From Bradyrhizobium sp. CIAT3101 (lineage in GTDB: Bacteria > Pseudomonadota > Alphaproteobacteria > Rhizobiales > Xanthobacteraceae), in NCBI RefSeq assembly GCF_029714945.1, contig NZ_CP121634.1, forward strand, positions 1,447,001 through 1,511,000: 64,000 nucleotides of DNA, read 5' to 3'. Positions 17,670 through 25,672 of this stretch are shown piece after piece. Numbering within the stretch: position 1 is the stretch's first letter; every line of letters starts with the position of its first letter. The position numbers were made by a program, and so were the translations under genes. The notes beneath the pieces are model-generated. The model ran no database searches. It was not told the origin of the DNA and saw nothing but the letters and a program-made list of their open reading frames with translations.

Positions 17670-17812
17670 CTCATTGAGTTTGACGTCTGCTGACCAGGAA
17701 CTCGCCACTGTACATTTCGAGGCGGATCAAGAGCTCAATATAGCTCAGCCCGGCTCCATCGAATTGCGCCGGTTCGTGGCGCGAACACGCTCAATCATCC
17801 GATCCTGGGAGG
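17670..17812 (-). pseudogene. Internally deleted relic of the cyo-side small-protein pair
   Basis: The first part, read on the minus strand, encodes SYIELLIRLEMYSGEFL ending RRQTQ and a stop. It matches the last 24 codons of the 110-residue exported protein (SYVELLTCLEMSSGAFL to RPQTQ) at 7312-7390. The part near 17764-17812 matches 7676-7730, the end of the 47-residue membrane protein. About 280 bases between them are missing. The last 18 bases overlap the 3' end of the NADH dehydrogenase gene. Confidence 0.75.
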
Positions 17813-19126
17813 TTCAGGTATCAATCGCGAACTGCGCTGGCCCGTGAAATACGACCAGAGCCACTGGTGCTGCACGCGCCAACGATTCTGTAGCTGCGGC
17901 AGGGCGAGGACGTGAACGAACGCCCACACCAGCCACGTCAGCGCTCCGCTTGTGCGCAGCCAGCCTCGCTCAAGCACCGCGTAGTTTTTGCCGACGACCG
18001 CCATGTTGCCCTTGTCGAAATAGCGGAACGGACGCTTGACTTTCCGTCCATTCAGCTCCTTCGCGATCAGCCGCCCGACATAGTGTCCTTCCTGGATCGC
18101 CGCCTGAGCCACGCCTGGTACCGGTTGTTCGTTCTTTTGCATGACCGACGCTGCATCTCCCACGACGAAGACGCCGGGCGCGTCCACGACCTTCAGGAAG
18201 GGATCAACGAGCGCGCGTCCAGCGCGGTCGGTCTTGGCGCCGAGCATCTTGGGGATCGGCGATGCCGCAACCCCCGCGGTCCAGAGCACCGTGGCGCTCG
18301 GGATCCGGCTTCCGCCGGCGACCACGCCCTGCGCGTCGACGGTCTCAACCTTCACTCCGGTCATGACTTTCACACCGAGCTTTTCGAGCCGTCGGGTCGC
18401 CCGGCGGGACAGCGACTCAGCAAAGGTCGGCAGAACCCGCTTGCCTGCGTCGAGCAGAACAATGTTTGCCTGTGCCGGATCGATGCGGCGGAAGTTGCTG
18501 CGCAGCGTGACCTTCACCATTTGCGCTAGCGACGCGGCGAGTTCCACGCCGGAGGGACCCGCGCCAACCAGCACGAACGTCATCTGACGCGCGCGTTCGG
18601 TTTCATCCTCGGTCGTTGCAGCCAATTCGAACGCGCCCAGGATTTTGGCTCGGATCGTCTCGGCGTCGCTGAGGTTCTTGAGGCCCGGTGCATATTGAGC
18701 GAACTCGTCGTGCCCGAAATAGCTCGGACGCATGCCGGTCGCGACTACCAGATAGTCGCAGGCGAGCTTGCGGACGCCCACGCCCGGTGAGGATGCGTCG
18801 ATCGTGCGGGAGGCAACATCGACGCCGGTTACCTCCGCCAGCAGCACGCTCAGGTTTCGCTGCTTCACCTCGAGCTGACGGATCGGCGCGGCGATCTCTG
18901 CAGGCGAGAGCACCGCCGTCGCCACCTGGTAGAGCAGCGGCTGAAAGATGTGGTGATTGCGGCGGTCGATGAGGACGACATCGACATCGGCATGCCGCAG
19001 CGCACGCGCCGCTGCGATCCCTGCAAAGCCGCCGCCGATGATGATGACGCGCTTGCGCTCTTGGCGGGGGGGCGCGGCAACGACGGTCGGCTTGTCAGCC
19101 TGGGTTTCAGCCAACATCGCACTCAT
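17795..19126 (-). CDS. ndh: Type II NADH:quinone oxidoreductase (NAD(P)/FAD-dependent)
   Basis: 443 residues. It has an N-terminal FAD-binding Rossmann motif IIIGGGFAGIAAARAL (about 28-43), HIFQPLLYQVA typical of NDH-2, a second nucleotide-binding motif FVLVGAGPSGVELAASLA, and a late FAD motif GVFVVGDAA. It passes electrons from NADH to quinone without pumping protons. The C terminus is amphipathic (LTWLVWAFVHVL), suiting membrane binding. GGAGATGAACC precedes the ATG. Lying directly upstream of cydAB on the same strand, it could form an uncoupled NADH-to-oxygen chain with the bd oxidase. Confidence 0.9.
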   Translation of the reverse strand: MSAMLAETQADKPTVVAAPPRQERKRVIIIGGGFAGIAAARALRHADVDVVLIDRRNHHIFQPLLYQVATAVLSPAEIAAPIRQLEVKQRNLSVLLAEVTGVDVASRTIDASSPGVGVRKLACDYLVVATGMRPSYFGHDEFAQYAPGLKNLSDAETIRAKILGAFELAATTEDETERARQMTFVLVGAGPSGVELAASLAQMVKVTLRSNFRRIDPAQANIVLLDAGKRVLPTFAESLSRRATRRLEKLGVKVMTGVKVETVDAQGVVAGGSRIPSATVLWTAGVAASPIPKMLGAKTDRAGRALVDPFLKVVDAPGVFVVGDAASVMQKNEQPVPGVAQAAIQEGHYVGRLIAKELNGRKVKRPFRYFDKGNMAVVGKNYAVLERGWLRTSGALTWLVWAFVHVLALPQLQNRWRVQHQWLWSYFTGQRSSRLIPEPPRIG

Positions 19127-19194
19127 GGTTCATCTCCTTGCGCCTGCGCCGCACCGTGCTCGATTCGACGCCTATCGATTGCTGCCGTCGCGGA

Positions 19195-19980
19195 TTATTT
19201 GGCCGCGACGGGCGCCTTCGTCTTGTTGAAATTGGGCGGACGCTTCTCGAGGAAAGCCGAGAGCGCTTCCTTGGCGTCTGCCGAAGTCACCCGCGCCATG
19301 AACTCCTGGCTTTCGCTTTCGATCGCCGCCTTGAGCTGGCCTATCGAAGGCTGCTTGAGAAGCCGCTTGCTCGCCACCAACGCGCCGCTCGGTTTTGCCG
19401 CCAGCTTGTGCGCCGTTGCGGTGGCGGTCGTGAGCAGATCGGCGTCGGGCACGACGCGAGTCACGAGGCCTAGCTCCGCGGCCCGCGTGGCCGTGAAGGG
19501 CTCTCCCAGCAAATACAATTCCGCCGCTCGGAGGTGGCCTATGCGTGCTGGTATCGAAAAACTCGATCCGAATTCCGGCACCAGCGCCAGGTTGATGAAC
19601 GGTAGCTGGAATTTCGCGCTCTCGACCGCGTAGATGAAATCGCAGTGCGTCAGCATCGTGGTTCCTCCGCCGATCGCCGCGCCTTGTACGGCCGCGACGA
19701 TCGGTTTTTCGAACCTGACGAATGCGTCCATCAAGTCGCCTTGCGGAAATGCTCCGGGCCTGGGCGGATTCTTAAGGAAATCCACGACGTCGTTGCCGGC
19801 GCTGAACACGTTCCCCGTGCTGTGCCAGAGAACGACACGGATCGCGTCGTCCTTGTCGGCTTCGTTGAGGAGGTCGGCCAGGTTCGTATACATGGCGGAC
19901 GTCATCGCGTTCTTCTGGGCCGGGCGATTGAGCTGGATCCGCAGGATGCCGTCGCTGCTCTCGGTGAGAATGTCGCTCAT
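19195..19980 (-). CDS. Enoyl-CoA hydratase/isomerase (crotonase) family protein
   Basis: 261 residues. Crotonase signatures include the oxyanion-hole segments NVFSAGNDVVDF and VQGAAIGGGTTMLTHCD. The active-site position corresponding to the first Glu of enoyl-CoA hydratase is occupied in VPEFGSS, whereas the second site looks isomerase-like, so hydratase or isomerase activity cannot be told apart. AAGGAG precedes the start MSDILTESSDG. It is last in the minus-strand CoA operon, 38 bases after the CoA transferase gene. Confidence 0.88.
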   Translation of the reverse strand: MSDILTESSDGILRIQLNRPAQKNAMTSAMYTNLADLLNEADKDDAIRVVLWHSTGNVFSAGNDVVDFLKNPPRPGAFPQGDLMDAFVRFEKPIVAAVQGAAIGGGTTMLTHCDFIYAVESAKFQLPFINLALVPEFGSSFSIPARIGHLRAAELYLLGEPFTATRAAELGLVTRVVPDADLLTTATATAHKLAAKPSGALVASKRLLKQPSIGQLKAAIESESQEFMARVTSADAKEALSAFLEKRPPNFNKTKAPVAAK

Positions 19981-20018
19981 CGTTTGCTCCTTTGTTTGCA
20001 AGTCGTCGTCGCAACTTT

Positions 20019-21242
20019 TCAGGCGTGTTCCTTGACCTTCGGTACAGCGCCGGTTGCTCGCAGGTCCTCGATGCCATCAGCATCAAATCCCAGGTCACCG
20101 AGGATCTGCTCGGTGTGCTCGCCGAGGTCGGGCGCACGCCGGGCCGGCACCTTGGCGACACCGTGCAGCTGAATTGGGCTGCTAATCGTGGAGGTGAGCT
20201 TGCCGCCGGCGCCTTCGAGCGGAACGACGATGTCGTTTGCCGCCAACTGCGGATCGTTGATCACCTCTTGCGGCCCGCGCACGGCGCCGAACGTGACGTT
20301 CACGCCGCTGAGAACCTCATTCCAATGCTCCATCGGTCGCGCGGAGAAAGTCTCGTCGAGAATGGCCGTGAGCTCCGGCATGTTCGCTGTCAGCTTTGCG
20401 GGATCGGAAAACCGCGGATCGGTCAGGAGATCCGACCGGCCGATCGCCTTCGTCACGGCTGCCAGCCTGTCGGGCGCGACGACCAGAACGAACCAGGTGC
20501 CGTCGGAGGCGCGGTACACGTTGAGCGCCGCATTGGCCGGATGCTTGCGATCATGCAGCCCGTAGAAACTCGCGCCGGACAATGCGGCCTGGATCGAAAC
20601 GCTCGCCGACCAGACACCCGTGGCGAGCAGTGAGGTCGTGACATACGTTCCCTTGCCGGTTCGCTCGCGACGGTAGAGCGCGGTGACGATCGCCGAATAA
20701 ATTCCAACCGCGGTCGCGTTGTCGCCGCTACCGGCCACCGGCCAGGTTGGCGGTGCGCCGGCATCGCGCGTCATCGACAGCAGGCCGCTGCGCGCCCAGT
20801 ACGCCGTGAGATCGAAGCCAGGCAGCGCGGAATCGGGCCCTTGTTCGCCGAAGCCAGTAAGATCCGCGTAGATCAGCTTCGGGTTCCATTGTGCGACGTC
20901 GGCGTATTCGAGCTTCAGTTTCTTGCGAGCGGGATGCGGTGTATTGACGATGAAGACGTCGGCCCACCTGACCAACTGCTCGACGACCTGCTGCGCGCTG
21001 GCCGACTTCAGATCGAGCGTGATGCTGCGCTTGTTGCGGTTGGCGAGATGCCACTGATAGGGATCATCTGAAGCCGGCTGCGGTGGGATCTTGTGCCCAT
21101 GTCTCCAGGGGTCGCCGCTCGGTGGTTCGACTTTGATGACGTCGGCGCCGAAATCCGACAGCATGACCGCCGCGCCGGGCCCCGCGATGAAGCTCGCGAA
21201 GTCAACCACCTTCAGTCCAGAGAAAATGTTGTCGCTTGGCAT
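20019..21242 (-). CDS. CaiB/BaiF family CoA transferase (class III)
   Basis: 407 residues starting MPSDNIFSGLKVVDF behind AGGAGAG. Family signatures are DFASFIAGPGAAVMLSDFGADV, IKVEPPSGDPWR, NRNKRSITLDL and the catalytic aspartate region LPGFDLTAYW. These enzymes move CoA from one acyl-CoA to a free acid through acyl-aspartyl intermediates. In this operon it probably activates the growth substrate, since no acyl-CoA ligase is present. A longer frame upstream overlaps the next gene and is rejected. Confidence 0.9.
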   Translation of the reverse strand: MPSDNIFSGLKVVDFASFIAGPGAAVMLSDFGADVIKVEPPSGDPWRHGHKIPPQPASDDPYQWHLANRNKRSITLDLKSASAQQVVEQLVRWADVFIVNTPHPARKKLKLEYADVAQWNPKLIYADLTGFGEQGPDSALPGFDLTAYWARSGLLSMTRDAGAPPTWPVAGSGDNATAVGIYSAIVTALYRRERTGKGTYVTTSLLATGVWSASVSIQAALSGASFYGLHDRKHPANAALNVYRASDGTWFVLVVAPDRLAAVTKAIGRSDLLTDPRFSDPAKLTANMPELTAILDETFSARPMEHWNEVLSGVNVTFGAVRGPQEVINDPQLAANDIVVPLEGAGGKLTSTISSPIQLHGVAKVPARRAPDLGEHTEQILGDLGFDADGIEDLRATGAVPKVKEHA

Positions 21243-21271
21243 TGGATCTCTCCTAAATCGTCGTGCTTGCT

Positions 21272-22123
21272 TCACCGCCCCAGGAACTTGGGGGCGCGCT
21301 TCTCGAGGAAGGCGGACGTGCCTTCCTTCTTGTCCTCCGTCCCGGCGCACAGGCCGAAATAGGAGGCTTCCAGCGCAAAGCCTTGGCTCTGGCTCGTGTC
21401 CATTCCCTTGTTCACCGCCTCGAGCGAGAGCTTGACAGCGATAGGAGCGTTCGACGCGATCATCTTCAAAATGGCTTCCGCGCGCGGGACGAGGTCGGCT
21501 GCCGCGACGACTTCGTTGACGAGCCCGATGCGCCAGGCTTCCTCCGCGTTGATGATCTCGCCGGACAGAATGAGCTGAAGAGCGCGGCCCTTTCCGACCA
21601 GGCGCGGCAGGCGCTGCGTGCCGCCACCGCCGGGCAGCAATCCCAGCTTGACTTCGGGCTGGCCGAACTTCGCGTGCTCGACCGCGATGCGGATGGTGCA
21701 AGCCATTGCCGTTTCGCAGCCGCCGCCCAACGCAAAGCCGTTGATTGCCGCGATCACCGGTTTGCCGAGATTCTCGACGAGATCGAGCACCTCCTGGCCG
21801 GAACTGCTGGATCGTTCGGCGTCGATCGCACTCGCATGTGCGAGCTCGCTAATGTCGGCGCCGGCAATGAATGCCTTGTCGCCCGCGCCAGTGAGAATGA
21901 CGCCGCGCACGGCGTCGTCGTCCTGTGCATGCTCGAAGGCCGTCCGCAGATCCTTCCATGTCGGCGTGTTCAGGGCGTTGAGCACCTTGGGCCGGTTGAC
22001 GGTCACATAGGCGATCGCGCCCCGCTTCTCGTACAGGACGTTTGCGAGCGTCAGCACGGCTGCCAATGAATCGGCAGGCACTGCTGGGGGCGGAGGTGGC
22101 AGCGTGATTGTTGTCGATGACAT
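21272..22123 (-). CDS. Enoyl-CoA hydratase
   Basis: 283 residues with an unusual Pro-rich leader of about 25 residues ([12 protein letters not shown]). The crotonase core is complete: [28 protein letters not shown] and [22 protein letters not shown], where the second catalytic Glu is conserved as in true hydratases. It hydrates trans-2-enoyl-CoA in the beta-oxidation-like pathway encoded by this operon. It lies 29 bases upstream of the CoA transferase gene, and GAGAG precedes the start. Confidence 0.9.
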   Translation of the reverse strand: MSSTTITLPPPPPAVPADSLAAVLTLANVLYEKRGAIAYVTVNRPKVLNALNTPTWKDLRTAFEHAQDDDAVRGVILTGAGDKAFIAGADISELAHASAIDAERSSSSGQEVLDLVENLGKPVIAAINGFALGGGCETAMACTIRIAVEHAKFGQPEVKLGLLPGGGGTQRLPRLVGKGRALQLILSGEIINAEEAWRIGLVNEVVAAADLVPRAEAILKMIASNAPIAVKLSLEAVNKGMDTSQSQGFALEASYFGLCAGTEDKKEGTSAFLEKRAPKFLGR

Positions 22124-22180
22124 GTTGATCTCTCTTTCCAGTTCGCGACCCGGCGCAGAGCGCGGCGGCTCGCTTGAGGT

Positions 22181-23383
22181 TCAGATGAAGGCGCTGAACC
22201 CTGTGATCTCCTTCCCGACGATCAGGTGCTGCATCTGGTACGTGCCCTCGTAGGAATAGAGGGCCTCGGCATCCGCAAAGAACCGCGCCACGTTGTAGTC
22301 GACGAGGATGCCGTTGCCGCCGAGCAGCTCTCGCGCCCAGGTAACCGTCTCGCGTGTCTTGGACGTCGTGAACGCCTTCGCAAGCGCCGATTGCTGGTCT
22401 GTAAGCTTGCCTTCGTCCGCGAGCCGTGCGGTACGGGCCACCATGCATTGGCAGGCAGTGATGTTGCCGAGCATCTTCGCAAGCAAGTCCTGAATGATCT
22501 GGAACGAGCCGATTGGCTTTCCGAACTGCAGTCGTTCCTGTGCGTACTTGAGCGCATTCTCGTATGCACCCATCTGGCATCCCGTCGTTTCCCATCCCAC
22601 AAGGTACCGCGTCCCACGCAGCACGCGCGCGGTGTCGCGGAAGGACTGGGTGCCGGCTCCAAGATGATTTGCCTCCGGAATCCTGCAGTCCTTCATCGTG
22701 ATCTGGCCGTTCTGGACTACCTTGAGCGCAATCTTGTTCTCCATCTTCTCGACGGTGAAGCCGGGCGTGGTCTTGTTTTCGACGATGAAGCCCTTGACCT
22801 GGTTGTCGTCGACGTCGCGCGCCCAGATGATCGAGATATCGCACCAGGGCGCATTGCCGATCCACCGCTTCTGGCCGTTAAGGACCCAGGTGTCGCCCTC
22901 GCGTTTTGCCGTCGTGGTCAGGCCGCCACCCGCGCCGGAGCCGACCAGCGGCTCGGTCAGGCCGAAGCAGCCGATCTTCTCCATGCGGGCCATCGGCGGC
23001 AGCCACTTTTGCTTCTGTTCCTCCGTTCCAGCGATCGCGATCGAACCCATCGCGAGGCCGCTGTGGACACCGAAGAAGGTTGCGAACGAGGAGTCGACCC
23101 GCGCCATCTCCATCGCAACAAGACCGACCAGCAATTGATTCCCGCCGGCGCAGCCGTGTCCCTCGATGCCGACTCCGGCGAGGTTCAGCTCCTTGAATGC
23201 GGGCAGCAGCTCGAACGGAAAAGCGTCTTCGACCCAGTACTTGTTGATGATGGGCTGGACTTTGGACTCCATGAACGTGCGCACCTTGTGCAGAACCGCT
23301 CGTTCGTCTGCGTTCAGGGTATTCGCGAGGTGATAGAAATCGCTGTTCGGCGTCGGAAGCTGCTTCTGGGCTTTGGTAAGCAT
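22181..23383 (-). CDS. Acyl-CoA dehydrogenase
   Basis: 400 residues from MLTKAQKQLPTP with AGGAG upstream. Regions typical of the family are CFGLTEPLVGSGAGG (FAD/substrate loop), GQKRWIGNAPWCD, RLQFGKPIGSFQIIQDLLAKM and the C-terminal SYEGTYQMQHLIVG. The Glu in YEGTYQ sits where glutaryl-/isovaleryl-type members have their catalytic base. It forms the 2,3 double bond in the acyl-CoA before the hydratase acts. It resembles the glutaryl-CoA dehydrogenase-like branch, but the substrate is unknown. Confidence 0.9.
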   Translation of the reverse strand: MLTKAQKQLPTPNSDFYHLANTLNADERAVLHKVRTFMESKVQPIINKYWVEDAFPFELLPAFKELNLAGVGIEGHGCAGGNQLLVGLVAMEMARVDSSFATFFGVHSGLAMGSIAIAGTEEQKQKWLPPMARMEKIGCFGLTEPLVGSGAGGGLTTTAKREGDTWVLNGQKRWIGNAPWCDISIIWARDVDDNQVKGFIVENKTTPGFTVEKMENKIALKVVQNGQITMKDCRIPEANHLGAGTQSFRDTARVLRGTRYLVGWETTGCQMGAYENALKYAQERLQFGKPIGSFQIIQDLLAKMLGNITACQCMVARTARLADEGKLTDQQSALAKAFTTSKTRETVTWARELLGGNGILVDYNVARFFADAEALYSYEGTYQMQHLIVGKEITGFSAFI

Positions 23384-23470
23384 TCTGGGTCTCCTGTTGC
23401 TGTGGCCTGAAGGCCGGAAGAGAAGAGGCGGCGTCAGTTGCATGTCCGATCTCCGCGGTTGCGCTTTCGC

Positions 23471-24448
23471 TTATGCGACCGGCTCGATCGATTTGGTCTG
23501 GTTCGACTTTGCGACCTTGTTGCGCAGCTCGATCAGGCCGAGCAGGACTTCGTCGCGTTCTGCCTCCAGCTCCGCGATGGAGCGCGAGCCGACCTCCGCG
23601 TGGACGCCGTCGATGAGGTTCTGCTGCACTTCCGGCGTCAGCACGGGCGAGCCGAGAGTCTTCCACCAGGCCGTCATCGGCCCCGAGAATTGATGGAAGA
23701 AGTGCTCGATCCCACCCGGGCCACCGCCAAGGTGATTGAGCATCATGTTGCCCATGACGCCCCAGCGCAGGCCCGGGCCCCAGGAGAGGGCGGTGTCGAC
23801 ATCGGCCGCGCTCACCACGCCCTCGGCGACGAGATAGTAGACCTCGCGCGCCAGCGCGGACTGCAAGCGGTTGGCGACGTGGCCGGGCATCTCCTTCTTG
23901 ACCCGCACGGTCTTCTGCCCGATCGACGTGTAGAATTCCTCCACGCGCTGGATTGTCGCTTCCGAGGTCTTGGCTCCGCCGACGATTTCGGTCAGCGGGA
24001 TCAGGTGCGGCGGATTGAATGGATGGGCGATGACACAGCGCTCCGGATGGGTCTTGGCGCCTTTCTGGATTTCGCTCATGGTGAGCCCCGACGAACTCGA
24101 TGCGATAACGACCTCGGGTGGCAGGAGATCATCGAGCTGCCCGTAGAGCTTTTGCTTGAAATCGATCCGCTCGGGCCCGTTCTCCTGGACGAGGTCGACG
24201 CCGGCAACCGCCTGCGCGAGATCGGCGGTGAACGTGACGTTCGACTGCGAGGCTCCCGGCGACAGGCCCAGTCGCTTGAGCGCTGGCCAGGCCGTCTCCA
24301 CGAACTTGCGGAGCGAGGCTTCTGCGTTTGGCGCGGGGTCGGTCGCGACGACCTGCAGTCCCTTGGCGAGAAACAGCGAGGTCCAGCTCGCTCCAATCAC
24401 GCCGGTCCCGATCATGGCGATGCGGCGAATGGGTTTATTGTTCGACAT
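23471..24448 (-). CDS. 3-hydroxyacyl-CoA dehydrogenase family protein
   Basis: 325 residues. The N-terminal NAD-binding motif is IAMIGTGVIGASW (about 10-22), followed by VQENGPERIDFKQ, IASSSSGLTMSEI and the active-site region AHPFNPPHLIPLTEIVGG with the catalytic His. The C-terminal helical domain contains the GPGLRWGVMG segment seen in lambda-crystallin/carnitine 3-dehydrogenase-type members. It oxidises a 3-hydroxy group with NAD. Carnitine or hydroxy-acid dehydrogenase activity is possible instead of a CoA-ester substrate. It lies between the propeller gene and the acyl-CoA dehydrogenase. Confidence 0.88.
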   Translation of the reverse strand: MSNNKPIRRIAMIGTGVIGASWTSLFLAKGLQVVATDPAPNAEASLRKFVETAWPALKRLGLSPGASQSNVTFTADLAQAVAGVDLVQENGPERIDFKQKLYGQLDDLLPPEVVIASSSSGLTMSEIQKGAKTHPERCVIAHPFNPPHLIPLTEIVGGAKTSEATIQRVEEFYTSIGQKTVRVKKEMPGHVANRLQSALAREVYYLVAEGVVSAADVDTALSWGPGLRWGVMGNMMLNHLGGGPGGIEHFFHQFSGPMTAWWKTLGSPVLTPEVQQNLIDGVHAEVGSRSIAELEAERDEVLLGLIELRNKVAKSNQTKSIEPVA

Positions 24449-24471
24449 GGTTTGTTTCTCCTCCTCGATCT

Positions 24472-25386
24472 TCAGACTTCGGCGTAGGCAACGCCGGTGA
24501 GGTTGCCCTGGGCGTAAAGGAAGTTGCGCTCGTTCTTGCCATCGAGATCGGCGGAATAGATCGATCCCGCGAAGTCGGTGACGAACATCCGGTTGCCGGG
24601 GACATCAAGCGCGATGCCGATGGCCTCCATCAAATGCGTGACCACGATCTCCGGGGCAGCCTTTGTGTCGATCGGCACACGAGTGACGGTGTTGCCGCGC
24701 GGAGGATCGCCGCGGTCGGTCCAGTAGAGGATACGGTTCGCCAGATCGAGCTCGAGGTCGACGGGTTCCGGCAGATGATCGAAGAGCAGCTCGATGTCGG
24801 AGCGGTTCGTCGGGGTCTCGCCCTTCGGGATCTCGATGTTGGCGCGGAAGATGCGGCCCAGTCCGCCCTTCGTCGCGCCCTTTTGCGTCCAGTAGATTTT
24901 CTTGAACTTCGGATCGATAGTGATGCCGACGCACCAGCGGGTTTCATCGAGCTGGTCCTTGTCGCCGCGGCCGCGTTCGACCAGCGTTTCGACCTGGGAG
25001 CCGTCGAGGTTCGCGCGCATCACGCGCATGCCCTCGCGGTCGCACCAATAGAGCTTGCCGTTCTCCTTATCGAGGTGCATCTGCTTCGGCGTGTGGGTGA
25101 CGCCTTGCGGGATGATGACCTTGCGGTTGCCGCCATCGAGGTCGGCGCGCTCGATCGAGCCGTCGTTGAGAGGAGGAACGCCCATGTTGGTCCAGTAGAT
25201 GTGACCAGCCTCGACATCCACGGCGATGCCGTCGGGGAGGCGGCAATCGGTGACGATGGTCTTGCGGTCGGAACCGTCGGGATTCATCGCGTGGATGCGG
25301 TCCCCGCTCAGTTCGAGAACGAATAGCCTGGCGGAGCGGGTGACGCCCGATGCGGCCCTCGATTTGGTTGCTTCCAGTGTCGTCAT
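24472..25386 (-). CDS. YWTD-repeat beta-propeller protein (SMP-30/LDL-receptor-like)
   Basis: 304 residues beginning MTTLEATKSR behind AAGGAAAG. Repeats of the form IYWTNMG, LYWCDREG, IYWTQKG and LYWTDRGD alternate with RADLDG or RANLDG, the pattern of a six-bladed YWTD/SMP-30-like propeller. There is no signal peptide. It is first in the catabolic operon, so it could be a lactonase-like hydrolase preparing the substrate; this is inference. A frameshifted relic of its first 55 codons lies at 7970-8131. Confidence 0.85.
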   Translation of the reverse strand: MTTLEATKSRAASGVTRSARLFVLELSGDRIHAMNPDGSDRKTIVTDCRLPDGIAVDVEAGHIYWTNMGVPPLNDGSIERADLDGGNRKVIIPQGVTHTPKQMHLDKENGKLYWCDREGMRVMRANLDGSQVETLVERGRGDKDQLDETRWCVGITIDPKFKKIYWTQKGATKGGLGRIFRANIEIPKGETPTNRSDIELLFDHLPEPVDLELDLANRILYWTDRGDPPRGNTVTRVPIDTKAAPEIVVTHLMEAIGIALDVPGNRMFVTDFAGSIYSADLDGKNERNFLYAQGNLTGVAYAEV

Positions 25387-25672
25387 GGTCTTTCCTTCGG
25401 AGTTACAGTTGCCTTGTCTCGAATTGCCTTGGTTGACCTCTATTTGACCCACGTGTGTCATCGTCGCGAGTAAAGCCCGGCAAATCGCGCCAAATGGCTG
25501 CTAAGAAGAGGGCCGGTTCGGCGCATTTCGGATCATGCAGGATCAACGGACGGCTGGCATTTTTCAGCCGATTGGATACGATTTCTGCAGACCCGAGAAA
25601 GGCAGGACCTTTGTGCACCTAATGCGGTGCTTTGCCTGACCGTTTCGGGGCCCGGATGCCGGAGTCTGACAG
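25387..25672. promoter_or_regulatory. Divergent promoter region, catabolic operon and large kinase
   Basis: This 286-base spacer separates the minus-strand CoA operon from the plus-strand kinase. It must hold both promoters. No clear operator palindrome is seen. A degraded copy of it lies at about 8132-8405. Words kept in both copies include ACGGCTGGCATTT (25549-25561 and 8293-8305), a candidate regulatory core. Confidence 0.6.

Noticed and set aside
22226..23410. 394-codon frame on the plus strand
   Set aside because: Antisense to the acyl-CoA dehydrogenase gene; no family pattern and no ribosome site.
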